A stretch of DNA of 44,152 nucleotides from Candidatus Kaiserbacteria bacterium (GCA_016217935.1 JACRFJ010000024.1:1-44152), one strand, 5' to 3'; shown: positions 30,134 to 37,351, counted from the stretch's first letter. Numbers and translations: made by a program. The notes: generated by a model from the sequence alone, not told the origin.

Positions 30134-31345
30134 CTATCCAAATGTAAAGGTATATGCTTTGAGACCAGGGGTGTTGATAATCACTTCAAGCGTGTGTTCG
30201 CCATAGTTTGTGCCCTGTACGAGCGTGTACAATTTATTTTCTTTGATCGTTTGATGTCCGGTAATCTTGCCGTCAAGCATGATCGTGATGTCGACCGGCG
30301 CATCCGCACTCGCTACGAAATACACATTTTTTGCATTGTACTTGTAGGTGAACTTTCCTCCTGAGCCTACGTTTTCTGCATATTCGTTCTTGAAGTTCCA
30401 ATTGCCTCCAAGATACAATGTATTTGCCTCTATTGTGGAAGGGATGGAAAGCTGCTGCGAACCAGTTACGCCCTGCGTTCCGTTTCCGAGATATTCGTTG
30501 CGCGAAGCTCCAAAATACGCCTCGCGACTCTGGACTTTTCCGGAATCAAAGGTTATGACGTTGTTCGGATTTGCTATATCGCTTGAAATAGTAGCACTTG
30601 TTCCGAGTACCTGCGCACGCTCCTTGAGAGCTGCCTGTATGAGGCGTTCTGTCTCGTCATAACCACCCTCACCGATGTGATCATGCACGATGTAGCCGTC
30701 GATGTCGATGAGATACTCGCGCGGCCAGAATTGGTTTTCGTACGTCTGCCAGGTCGCGTAATTATTGTCCTGCACGACGGGATACTTGATGCCCGCCTCT
30801 TTCACCGCGTTCGCGACATTGTCGTAGACTTTTTCAAAATCAAACTCTGGCGTATGAACTCCTACGATCACGAATCCCTGATCCTTATATTTCTGATACC
30901 ACGCATTGAGATAGGGAGTGGTGCGCTTGCAATTGATACAACTGTATGTCCAGAAATCGAGCAATACTACCTTTTTGCCGATTAGGTCTTTGAGCTTGAA
31001 AGGTTCGGTGTTGATAAATCCGCCGCCCGGCGTTATCTCGCGTGCTGATTTGTATTTTTTTGCTTTTTCGGCTTTGCTCATGATCCTTGCATTTGTTGCG
31101 ACCGATGCAGAAGCGGATGGCTTAGAAGATGCAGCGATTTCTTCTTTTGCTTTTGCCGATAGAGTTCCGTCGGGCGAAACATCAGGCACGGAATCTACAT
31201 CTGCGGGATTAGTTGGTGCATCTGTAAGTACATCTCCTTTTACGCCCGCTTCGGGGCGCACTTTGCCCAACTGCAAATACCAGATTGATCCGGCAATAAG
31301 GACAAGGACGACTCCGAGCAGAATGTTTTTGCCGAGGATATTCAT
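30134..31345 (-). CDS. membrane-anchored TlpA/DipZ-like thioredoxin protein
   Basis: 403 residues: an N-terminal membrane anchor (7-24), a low-complexity linker (40-100), a TlpA-type thioredoxin domain (about 105-245) with active site C136-I-N-C139 in FWTYSCINCKRTTPYLN and the DipZ hallmark VVQDNNYATWQTYENQFWPREYLID, and a C-terminal jelly-roll-like domain (about 275-400) also found in DipZ. It should sit outside the membrane and exchange electrons with CcdA, whose gene overlaps it by 4 nt (ATGA). Together the two genes equal a split DipZ. Confidence 0.88.
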   Translation of the reverse strand: MNILGKNILLGVVLVLIAGSIWYLQLGKVRPEAGVKGDVLTDAPTNPADVDSVPDVSPDGTLSAKAKEEIAASSKPSASASVATNARIMSKAEKAKKYKSAREITPGGGFINTEPFKLKDLIGKKVVLLDFWTYSCINCKRTTPYLNAWYQKYKDQGFVIVGVHTPEFDFEKVYDNVANAVKEAGIKYPVVQDNNYATWQTYENQFWPREYLIDIDGYIVHDHIGEGGYDETERLIQAALKERAQVLGTSATISSDIANPNNVITFDSGKVQSREAYFGASRNEYLGNGTQGVTGSQQLSIPSTIEANTLYLGGNWNFKNEYAENVGSGGKFTYKYNAKNVYFVASADAPVDITIMLDGKITGHQTIKENKLYTLVQGTNYGEHTLEVIINTPGLKAYTFTFG

Positions 31346-32115
31346 GATTCCTTGTGCTCAATACTGGTTTGTGCCAAATATGACAGAAATCCAGGTATTA
31401 TCGGTAATACGCAGGGAGAAAGAAACGATGCAAGGCCCGCAAAAAGCGCTACGGCAAAATTTGTAATGGAAAGAGAAGAGATACTGCCACCGGCACTCGT
31501 TCCTAAATTGAGTGAGAGAAGTACATTCGTGAGCAACTGAAAGTTAGCAATCTTGCTCAACTCTCCGACAAATATCAATACTCCGATTGCGACCAACAGC
31601 ACGCCGAATACATATTCCACATAGCGCAACCACGGCCCTGCCTTATTGATAAACTCCTGCGCTTGATTTGTAAACGCACCCACAATTAAAAATGGCACGC
31701 CGATGCCGAGCGTGTATGCAAAAAGGAGAAGGAATGCGCTCGTTGCGTTGGTAGCGGCAAGTACCAGGATTGCGCCGAGGGCGGCAGATACGCACGGCGT
31801 CCAGCCGACGGCAAAGGCGGCACCAAAGACAAAAGAAGTCACATATTTTGAGCCGAATTTCATCTTCACGGCCATTTTGTGGTCGCGCTTCAAAAATTTC
31901 GGCGTAAATAATCCGAGTACGAAAAGCCCAAAGAGAATGATAATAACGCCACCAATTCTTCCGAGCCACGCCTGCACTGCGTACGAAGAATGAGCAAGCA
32001 CAGTCTGGAGAAGTACACCGACGAGAGAAAAAATTATCGAAAAACCGAGCACAAAGAAAACGCTGCTCAAAAATACGCTCCAATCTTTTTTTACAGGCAT
32101 CACTTCTTGATCCAT
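31342..32115 (-). CDS. ccdA: CcdA-family thiol electron transporter, apparently circularly permuted
   Basis: Moves electrons from cytoplasmic thioredoxin across the membrane to exterior thiol proteins. The 257 residues contain both CcdA cysteine motifs but in reversed order. The protein begins with what is normally TM2 (FLSSVFFVLGFSIIFSLVGVLL, 15-36), then WTPC with Cys108 (normally TM4), AYTLGIGVPFLIVGA (133-147) and the TM6 region (165-184). After a ~28-residue linker it ends with the normal TM1, FAGLASFLSPCVLPIIPGFLSYL (225-247, Cys235). The break matches the canonical TM1-TM2 loop. It has its own -35/-10 promoter and operator and is coupled to the TlpA-like gene. Confidence 0.88.
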   Translation of the reverse strand: MDQEVMPVKKDWSVFLSSVFFVLGFSIIFSLVGVLLQTVLAHSSYAVQAWLGRIGGVIIILFGLFVLGLFTPKFLKRDHKMAVKMKFGSKYVTSFVFGAAFAVGWTPCVSAALGAILVLAATNATSAFLLLFAYTLGIGVPFLIVGAFTNQAQEFINKAGPWLRYVEYVFGVLLVAIGVLIFVGELSKIANFQLLTNVLLSLNLGTSAGGSISSLSITNFAVALFAGLASFLSPCVLPIIPGFLSYLAQTSIEHKES

Positions 32116-32121
32116 GCATTC

Positions 32122-32150
32122 ATACTAGACGCATGCTTAAGCGATGTCAA
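32122..32150 (-). promoter_or_regulatory. ccdA promoter (-35 and -10)
   Basis: TTGACA (32145-32150) and TAGTAT (32122-32127) are spaced by 17 nt on the minus strand; the -10 ends 6 nt before the ATG, so the mRNA is probably leaderless. Confidence 0.75.
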
Positions 32151-32163
32151 GCAAGCTTTACAT
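32144..32163. promoter_or_regulatory. operator site 2 of the thiol/metal island
   Basis: On the minus strand ATGTAAAG-CTTGC-TTGACAT. Its right half is the ccdA -35 box, so a bound protein would block RNA polymerase. Confidence 0.7.
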
Positions 32164-32178
32164 TAGCGTTGTGGAAAA

Positions 32179-32544
32179 CTACCAATTTCTGTCACTGTAG
32201 AATCGAGTGCCGACTTTTGCAAGCAACATTCCAACAAGTACGACAACGAGCCACACGTCGAGCGTGTCGGTGTAGCCCTGGTACATAATGCCGAGAATGA
32301 GAAGCCCGGCGCCAACGAGAAATGCGGAGCGGCCAGCCAGCATACGATGCTCGCTTTCGCGCTCATCTCCTGCGGCTTCACGTAACATGAAGGTCGCAAA
32401 CAGTCCGAACACGACGACCGCAGCGCCGAGAAGTGTCATATGTGCCATGGTCGGCATCCAAAAATGCAAAGGATTGAGAATAAGTATCAACAGGAGTACA
32501 AGAACCCCCGCTGTGACTGTTTGTTTAAGATCGTTTTTTGTCAT
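32179..32544 (-). CDS. small multi-pass membrane protein co-encoded with an XRE regulator
   Basis: 121 residues with four hydrophobic helices (about 9-27, 34-55, 71-88, 94-110) and a charged cytoplasmic loop REAAGDERESEHRMLAGRS (55-73). Small membrane proteins of this shape (DUF2178-like) often accompany XRE-type repressors. It may sense the membrane or metal state and relay it to the regulator; that is inference. Its start lies inside the regulator gene (20-nt overlap), so the two are translationally coupled. Confidence 0.65.
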   Translation of the reverse strand: MTKNDLKQTVTAGVLVLLLILILNPLHFWMPTMAHMTLLGAAVVVFGLFATFMLREAAGDERESEHRMLAGRSAFLVGAGLLILGIMYQGYTDTLDVWLVVVLVGMLLAKVGTRFYSDRNW

Positions 32545-32746
32545 ATGAAATCTTGAAAATTTTCTCTACAGGCATTTTAAAGAATTGTGCAATTTTTATA
32601 GCCAGAAGAACCGAAGGGGTATAGTGTCCCTTTTCAATAGCAATGATTGTCTGACGACTAACTGTAACATGCGCAGCAAAATCTTCTTGCGTTATACCGC
32701 TCTCCGTTCTCAATCTGTTTACCTCGTTCGTAATATATTCACTCAT
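32525..32746 (-). CDS. XRE-family helix-turn-helix regulator
   Basis: 73 residues, almost entirely an XRE/Cro HTH domain (10-64): NEVNRLRTESGITQEDFAAHVTVSRQTIIAIEKGHYTPSVLLAIKIAQFF. The recognition helix is VSRQTIIAIEK. There is no effector domain, so any sensing must come from the partner membrane protein or from another factor. It is the obvious candidate to bind the 20-bp sites at 30095, 32144 and 32786, one of which overlaps its own -35, implying autoregulation. Confidence 0.85.
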   Translation of the reverse strand: MSEYITNEVNRLRTESGITQEDFAAHVTVSRQTIIAIEKGHYTPSVLLAIKIAQFFKMPVEKIFKISYDKKRS

Positions 32747-32753
32747 ATGTTGA

Positions 32754-32769
32754 GTAGACCTCAGTCTAC
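32754..32769. promoter_or_regulatory. palindrome over the -10 of the XRE gene
   Basis: GTAGAC-CTCA-GTCTAC covers the minus-strand extended -10 (TGgTAGACT, 32763-32771). It is unrelated to the 20-bp operator, so a second regulator or a second mode of binding is possible. Confidence 0.45.
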
Positions 32770-32785
32770 CACTACCTAGTAAAGA

Positions 32786-32805
32786 ATGTCAACCTGACTT
32801 TACAT
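32786..32805. promoter_or_regulatory. operator site 3 of the thiol/metal island
   Basis: On the minus strand ATGTAAAG-TCAGG-TTGACAT. Its right half is the -35 (TTGACA, 32787-32792) of the XRE gene, with an 18-nt spacer to TAGACT. Confidence 0.7.
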
Positions 32806-32828
32806 AACGATAACACAAGTAACTCGTC

Positions 32829-32929
32829 CGCCCCCGAATCGGGGGCGCACGATTAGGTACAAAGCAACCTCGCACGCGGCGTGCCCGCGAATCATTGGTT
32901 TTCCATCGTAGCCGCGCTGGAAAACCAAT
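32829..32929. repeat. two hairpins in the tRNA-Leu/XRE intergenic region
   Basis: CGCCCCCGA-A-TCGGGGGCG (32829-32847) and ATTGGTTTTCC/GGAAAACCAAT (32894-32904 and 32919-32929, 14-nt loop). Neither has a T-tract. Confidence 0.55.
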
Positions 32930-32956
32930 CCGAAACCGACCTTGTCTCTTGTCTTG

Positions 32957-33039
32957 TGGGCAGGGAGAGACTCGAACTCTCAATCCCTTGCGGGACGTGG
33001 TCCTAAGCCACGCGCGTCTACCAATTTCGCCACCTGCCC
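32957..33039 (-). tRNA. tRNA-Leu (TAG anticodon)
   Basis: The minus strand folds as a class II tRNA: acceptor GGGCAGG/CCTGCCC, D arm with GGTAGAC, anticodon loop CTTAGGA on a CGTGG/CCACG stem, a long variable arm TCCCGCAAGGGA, and T arm GAGAGTTCGAGTCTCTC. The 3' CCA is not encoded. Confidence 0.95.
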
Positions 33040-33150
33040 GTATCGCTATCCTATAGTATTTTCAAACTTTGTCCGCACCATTCACTACTTGTAATTCTCA
33101 AACCGAGTTATAAGCTTGCGGAAGCTTTCGTGGAAAGTAGGAGATGCGGC

Positions 33151-33552
33151 ATGCGCCTGCTCATTTCGACCTGTGTGCTGCTCTGTGTGTATGCACAGTG
33201 CGTATGCGGACATGTTGTGGATCCGGTGAGCGCATACAGAGATGGTCAGTTGCCTCTGTGCGACTCCGTAGAGGTGAGTCAGCAGCGCCAACCAACCTCG
33301 TCTCAAATTGTAGCGCTGCTCGAGCCAGCGGACGTGACAGCGATGGCGGCCTGGAGCTCAGGGAAATTGGAACATCCTTCAGGCGGAATACTTTTTGTCT
33401 ACGAAGATCGGAGTGGGAGCAGCTCGCACGATGTTCGTTTCAGCTATCTGTACCTGAAGAAGACCGATGAGGGTTATTGCGAAAGCGAGGTTGTGAACGG
33501 CTATACATCGTTCAATCTTCTGTTTCTCGAGAAATACAAAAGGCGCAACTAG
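33151..33552 (+). CDS. orphan secreted protein, 133 aa
   Basis: Not recognised. The signal peptide (1-20, MRLLISTCVLLCVYAQCVCG) is itself Cys-rich. The mature part has two cysteines (C37, C110), a beta-rich core (GGILFVYEDRSGSSSHDVRFSYLYLKK, 78-104) and ends NLLFLEKYKRRN. The ATG at 33151 is chosen because AGGAG (33139-33143) lies 7 nt upstream; the in-frame GTG at 33130 would leave that signal unused. It lies between tRNA-Leu and tRNA-Lys, a common landing zone for acquired genes. Confidence 0.55.
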   Translation: MRLLISTCVLLCVYAQCVCGHVVDPVSAYRDGQLPLCDSVEVSQQRQPTSSQIVALLEPADVTAMAAWSSGKLEHPSGGILFVYEDRSGSSSHDVRFSYLYLKKTDEGYCESEVVNGYTSFNLLFLEKYKRRN

Positions 33553-33596
33553 CGCCCATCAAACGCCACGCGCAGTGCACGTGACGCTACTTTTTT

Positions 33597-33614
33597 GTCC
33601 GCCCAGTAGGATTC
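33597..33614. repeat. duplicated 3' end of tRNA-Lys
   Basis: An 18-bp direct repeat, identical to 33759-33776, which is the discriminator, acceptor 3' strand and part of the T arm of tRNA-Lys. It resembles an attachment-site remnant. Confidence 0.65.
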
Positions 33615-33759
33615 TCCTTCGACTAAATCTTTGCCGTCGCAAAGATTTGTCTAGGCACCGCCTCGCACCCGCATCGACTGATGCAGGACCCGCTCCGGCG
33701 TTCGAATCCTAACAAAAAACGCCCCGCGTTTTTCTCTGGACGTACTTCGCTTCGCTCAG

Positions 33760-33832
33760 TCCGCCCAGTAGGATTCGAACCTACGACCGTTCGCTTAAGA
33801 GGCGACTGCTCTACCAACTGAGCTATGGGCGG
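33760..33832 (-). tRNA. tRNA-Lys (CTT anticodon)
   Basis: Acceptor CCGCCCA/TGGGCGG, D arm GCTCAGTTGGTAGAGC, anticodon loop CTCTTAA and T arm GTAGGTTCGAATCCTAC on the minus strand. The CCA is not encoded. The top pair of the anticodon stem appears mismatched (G-A). Confidence 0.93.
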
Positions 33833-33876
33833 TGATGTGCCGATTTTACACGAAAAAAAGTAATTTCAATATACAC

Positions 33877-33913
33877 AAAAAAATAAAAGGATCCCGGGCA
33901 GCAGTCCGGGATC
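33877..33913 (-). terminator. intrinsic terminator, minus strand
   Basis: GATCCCGG/CCGGGATC (33890-33897 and 33906-33913), followed on the minus strand by CTTTTATTTTTT. It ends the orphan gene at 33979. Confidence 0.7.
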
Positions 33914-33978
33914 TGATGGGCTCGAATCTAGCACCGAGACCACGGAGCACATGATGTCGTCGCCATGACGTCTTGCTC

Positions 33979-34458
33979 TTATGTCGCGAGTTGTTCGCGT
34001 GCCATCTCGCCGAAGAAGCGGTCGAGCGGCATGCGAATCTCGGGACGCAGCGTGGGGACGGTCTCGGCCATGTAGACGAACATGCGCGGGATTGCCGTGC
34101 AGTCATCGTCGTCCTCGTCCGCGGACTCGGCTTCGATTCGCCGCTCGTGCTCGCTGTACCTTGTCTCGACGGTCGCGCAGAGTTCTTTCCACGCCACCTT
34201 CAACTCCGAGGTCTCGTCGGTGGCCATGATACGCACATCGGGCAATTCCTCGAACACCATTTGTTTGCGCGCGAGAAACGCCTTAGATATCTGGTTGATG
34301 CAGGCGAGCAGCCCACTGCAACCAGCCTCCTCCGCTTGGCGACGAAGCCGCGCCAAGTGGACGGGTGGAATTTCCGACTGAGTTTCATCTGCTATGTACG
34401 GCAGTTTTGCTGCCGTTCCCTGGTTGAAGAACCATGTTGAGTTATGCCACAGAATCAA
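33979..34458 (-). CDS. orphan acidic protein, up to 159 aa, start uncertain
   Basis: Not recognised. Soluble, probably helical, with a basic N-terminal half (HLARLRRQAEEAG, ISKAFLARKQ) and an acidic stretch ESADEDDDDC (about 113-122). Three cysteines lie at about 47, 53 and 94. The longest frame begins at a TTG (34458) and contains a hairpin ACGGCAG/CTGCCGT (34398-34416) near its 5' end, so the real start may be further in, but no in-frame start has a clear signal. The strong terminator just downstream supports a real minus-strand gene. Confidence 0.45.
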   Translation of the reverse strand: MILWHNSTWFFNQGTAAKLPYIADETQSEIPPVHLARLRRQAEEAGCSGLLACINQISKAFLARKQMVFEELPDVRIMATDETSELKVAWKELCATVETRYSEHERRIEAESADEDDDDCTAIPRMFVYMAETVPTLRPEIRMPLDRFFGEMAREQLAT

Positions 34459-34602
34459 AAGTATTACAACTCAAAATTGTATGACAAAAAGTTTTCTTTT
34501 TCCCAAAAGCGAAATCGCCAATTTGAATTCAGCCCGAAACTGCAATACGCGCGAGCCGCCACGCCCTGCGTGGCGGCGAGCTCCACCTTGCAATTTCCTA
34601 CT

Positions 34603-34688
34603 TGGTGCCGGGGGTGGGATTCGAACCCACAAACCCTTTCGGGTCAAAGATTTTAAGTCTTCCGCGTAAACCATTCCGCCACCCCGGC
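34603..34688 (-). tRNA. tRNA-Leu (TAA anticodon)
   Basis: Class II tRNA on the minus strand: acceptor GCCGGGG/CCCCGGC, anticodon loop with TAA (GACTTAAAATC), long variable arm GACCCGAAAGGGTTT and T arm GTGGGTTCGAATCCCAC. The 3' CCA is encoded (34603-34605). Confidence 0.95.
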
Positions 34689-34721
34689 TTCTCGTCCCTC
34701 CGAGCTTACGCGAAGGGGGAC

Positions 34722-34797
34722 TGGAGGCCACAGTGGGAGTTGCACCCACCCAGTAACGGTTTTGCAGACCGTCGCGTTGCTACTTCGCCATGTGGCC
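34722..34797 (-). tRNA. tRNA-Cys (GCA anticodon)
   Basis: Acceptor GGCCACA/TGTGGCC, anticodon loop with GCA (GGTCTGCAAAACC), U73 discriminator as expected for tRNA-Cys, and an encoded 3' CCA. Confidence 0.94.
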
Positions 34798-34872
34798 ATC
34801 GAATTTCGATACTATAGCATCGTCTCATTCAATTGTTCACACTCTGCATTACACTATCTATCCGCGCATGCG

Positions 34873-34878
34873 TATAAT
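34873..34878 (+). promoter_or_regulatory. -10 of the PaaX/Cas2-like gene
   Basis: A consensus TATAAT ends 6 nt before the ATG at 34885. Confidence 0.65.
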
Positions 34879-34884
34879 TAGTGT

Positions 34885-35451
34885 ATGGGTACTCTAGAAG
34901 AGAAGAGCAGGAAAAGGGCAAAACGCGCGAACATCAAGATGGCAATTCTTGAGACCGCGAAGCTTGCGGGGATGCTTTCTTTACTCGCATTTGCACCAAA
35001 TGTGATTTCTGGACTGGCAAAGCTGGGGATCATCGAGACTAAAAGACGGGAAGAGTCCATTCGAGTCGCTCGTTCTCGAATGATTCGGCAAGGGTTATTA
35101 AGGATCAGAAATGGAATGATTTCGCTTACCCCAAGAGGAGAAAAAGAATTTCGTAAGATAACTCTCTCGCATCGTGTGTTGAATTATCCTAAGAAGTGGG
35201 ATGGAAAATGGCGCGTACTCATTTTTGATATTCCCAATCATCGGAAGAGTCTCCGTGATAAATTGCGTCTCTCGCTCAAATCGGCAGGATTCGTGCGATT
35301 TCAAAATAGCGTGTGGGTGTTTCCATACAATTGTGAGGATTTCGTTGCTCTTTTGAAATCAGAGCTAAAGATCGGAAAAGATATGCAGTACCTCATTGTC
35401 GATGTTATAGAAAACGATAAGTCACTATTGGAAACTTTCAAGCTAGAATAG
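34885..35451 (+). CDS. PaaX-like regulator with Cas2-type C-terminal domain
   Basis: 188 residues. The N-terminal half (about 15-95) is a winged-helix region ending SRMIRQGLLRIRNGMISLTPRGEKEF. The C-terminal half (about 105-185) has the ferredoxin-like pattern shared by PaaX and Cas2: WRVLIFDIPNHRKSLRDKLRLSLKSAGFVRFQNSVWVFPYNCEDFVALL. The conserved Asp after strand 1 (FDIP) is present. No cas genes or repeats lie in the window, so a DNA-binding regulator is more likely than a CRISPR function; a toxin-like nuclease cannot be excluded. Confidence 0.72.
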   Translation: MGTLEEKSRKRAKRANIKMAILETAKLAGMLSLLAFAPNVISGLAKLGIIETKRREESIRVARSRMIRQGLLRIRNGMISLTPRGEKEFRKITLSHRVLNYPKKWDGKWRVLIFDIPNHRKSLRDKLRLSLKSAGFVRFQNSVWVFPYNCEDFVALLKSELKIGKDMQYLIVDVIENDKSLLETFKLE

Positions 35452-35511
35452 CGCTACACTATCTTATCGCATACGCGTAGAGTTAGTGGGGGATGGACGT
35501 TCCGGAAAGCG

Positions 35512-35835
35512 TCAGGAACGAGTCAGATCATCGATGCGTTGGCGGTTTTTCTCGCCGTAGTCGATTTCAAAATCGATATTTGGTAAATGCTGCAACCGAC
35601 TTTTCGATTTGAGATATTCACGATACTCAGTCCGCATACGCTTCGCAAAGTTGAGCGCGGATTGTTCGAATCTGTCTGGAATGACCGTGATAAAGATGAG
35701 TGCATTCTTGAGATCGGGGGAGATATCCGCACGTGTCACCGTGATGAGCGATTTCCGATTTGATTCGCGCGCAAAGAAATCCGCCGCAAGGTGCGCGATC
35801 GTTTCTGCGACTTGGATTTGGCGCTTACTCGGCAT
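35512..35835 (-). CDS. rbfA: ribosome-binding factor A
   Basis: Late 30S maturation factor with a KH-like fold. 107 residues from MPSKRQIQVAETIAHLAADFF. Family features are VTRADISPDLKNALIFITVIPD (about 34-55) and LPNIDFEIDYGEKNRQRIDDL at the end. The start at 35835 is chosen because it lies 2 nt after the infB stop; the longer frame would overlap infB. infB-rbfA is a conserved pair. Confidence 0.9.
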   Translation of the reverse strand: MPSKRQIQVAETIAHLAADFFARESNRKSLITVTRADISPDLKNALIFITVIPDRFEQSALNFAKRMRTEYREYLKSKSRLQHLPNIDFEIDYGEKNRQRIDDLTRS

Positions 35836-35837
35836 AA

Positions 35838-37340
35838 CTAGCTGGCTGTGGTCGTAAAGCACTCAAGCGTGTCTCCCTCAGCGATTTCATGGGACGCATC
35901 GATCTGGGCCCCGAATTCGCTGCCTTCTGACGCTCGGTCGACGTTTTGCTTGTTCGTTTGAATGTTGCGGATTTTCCCTATGCCGACCTCGACGTTTCTA
36001 CGCAGCACGCGCACCTGCAAGCCCTTGCCAAGATATCCTTCGAGCACCTTGCCGCCTACCACATGCTCTTCTTTGCGGCTCGAGAATTGTTTGAGGATTC
36101 GTGCGCGACCGATCTTCTCTTCAACCGTTCGTTTGGGACGCGCCTCTTTCAGAATCTCTTCCAGGCGCTCTGTCAATTTGTAGATGATGGTAAACTTTTC
36201 GATTGAGACTCCTCGCTCCCGTGCAAGTGCATCTGCTACCGGGTCTATGCCGACATTGAAGCCGATTACTACTGCGTGTGCAGAACCGGCGAGTGCTGCC
36301 TTGATATCATTTTCTGAAATGTCGCCAATCCCGCTCTGTACGATCGAGATGCGAGAAAATTCGTCACCGAGTCGGGACACCTCCGAGAGGATTGCTTCGA
36401 GCGAACCGCTCGCATCTGCGCGCACAATAACTGGCATGAAAAACGTCTCACTTGTATCCGCGTCAGGAGGAAGTGTCGTACGACGCTCCACCTTCGTTTC
36501 TTGCCGAGCCGCCTCGGCATCGCGCTTGTTTTTAAAGGTCTGAAATTCTGCGCCGACCGCGGGCAGCTCATCAAATCCGACGAGCTGTACCGGACTTGAG
36601 AATGTCGCACTTTTGAGTGCTTTGCCCGTGTGATCTTCCATAATTCTCACAGGCGCGATCGCGTGCCCCGCGAGCACCGCTCCACCCGATTCGAGCGTGC
36701 CTTCCGAAATAATGAGTGTCGCAGCGATGCCTCGCCTTTGATCGCGGTGTGCCTCGATCACGTATCCTCTGGCGGGTTTCGAAGCGTCCGCTTTGTATTC
36801 CTGTATTTCCGCGACGAGCACAATGAGATCGAGGAGTTCCTCGACGCCCGTCCCGACCTTGGCAGAAATTGCTGTCCAGGGGATGTCGCCGCCGAATTGC
36901 TCGAGGTAGACATGCTGTTCGAGGAGCGAACCCTGCGTGCGCGAGAGATCGGCATGTGGCTTGTCGATTTTATTGATCGCGACAATAAAAGGAATTTTGG
37001 CTTCTCGAATTTGCTGTAGCGCTTCGAGCGTTTGCGCCTTTACGCCATCGTCCGCTGCGACGACGAGAATTGCGATGTCGGCGATATTGGCGCCGCGCGC
37101 TCTGATTGCGGAAAAAGCAGCATGACCAGGAGTATCAATAAACGTAATTCGTTTCGTATCTCCGTTTTTCTCCCGTTCAAGCTCGTAGGCCGCGACGTGC
37201 TGGGTGATACCGCCGTGCTCGCTCGCGACGGTATTGGTCTTGCGAATGAAATCAAGAAGGGTCGACTTACCGTGATCGACGTGCCCCATGACCACCACTA
37301 CCGGCGGTCGCTCCGAAAGATTGTGCGTTTCCTTTGCCAT
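35838..37340 (-). CDS. infB: translation initiation factor IF-2, short form
   Basis: Brings initiator tRNA to the ribosome as a GTPase. Only 500 residues: the G domain begins almost at once, with GHVDHGKS (19-26), DTPGH (69-73) and NKID (123-126). It is followed by domain II (about 190-280), domain III and the fMet-tRNA-binding C2 domain (about 400-495). The long N-terminal region of E. coli IF-2 (890 aa) is missing. IF-2 is also the factor most tied to leaderless mRNA initiation, which fits the promoter pattern here. Confidence 0.95.
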   Translation of the reverse strand: MAKETHNLSERPPVVVVMGHVDHGKSTLLDFIRKTNTVASEHGGITQHVAAYELEREKNGDTKRITFIDTPGHAAFSAIRARGANIADIAILVVAADDGVKAQTLEALQQIREAKIPFIVAINKIDKPHADLSRTQGSLLEQHVYLEQFGGDIPWTAISAKVGTGVEELLDLIVLVAEIQEYKADASKPARGYVIEAHRDQRRGIAATLIISEGTLESGGAVLAGHAIAPVRIMEDHTGKALKSATFSSPVQLVGFDELPAVGAEFQTFKNKRDAEAARQETKVERRTTLPPDADTSETFFMPVIVRADASGSLEAILSEVSRLGDEFSRISIVQSGIGDISENDIKAALAGSAHAVVIGFNVGIDPVADALARERGVSIEKFTIIYKLTERLEEILKEARPKRTVEEKIGRARILKQFSSRKEEHVVGGKVLEGYLGKGLQVRVLRRNVEVGIGKIRNIQTNKQNVDRASEGSEFGAQIDASHEIAEGDTLECFTTTAS

Positions 37341-37345
37341 AGTTT

Positions 37346-37351
37346 GTTATA
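37346..37351 (-). promoter_or_regulatory. -10 of infB
   Basis: TATAAC on the minus strand ends 5 nt before the infB ATG; divergent from the cysteine desulfurase promoter. Confidence 0.5.

Noticed and set aside
30134-30160. Fourth copy of the ATGTAAAG operator
   Set aside because: Only one half-site is present and it is inside the coding end of the TlpA-like gene.
33617-33758. Second tRNA between the duplicated tRNA-Lys ends
   Set aside because: A GTTCGAATCC word occurs, but the flanking T-stem does not pair and no anticodon arm is found.
34602-34817. Frame encoding MVPGVGFEPTNPFGSK
   Set aside because: Translation of two minus-strand tRNA genes read on the opposite strand; a common annotation artefact. 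Likewise 33623-33817 and 43108-43377.
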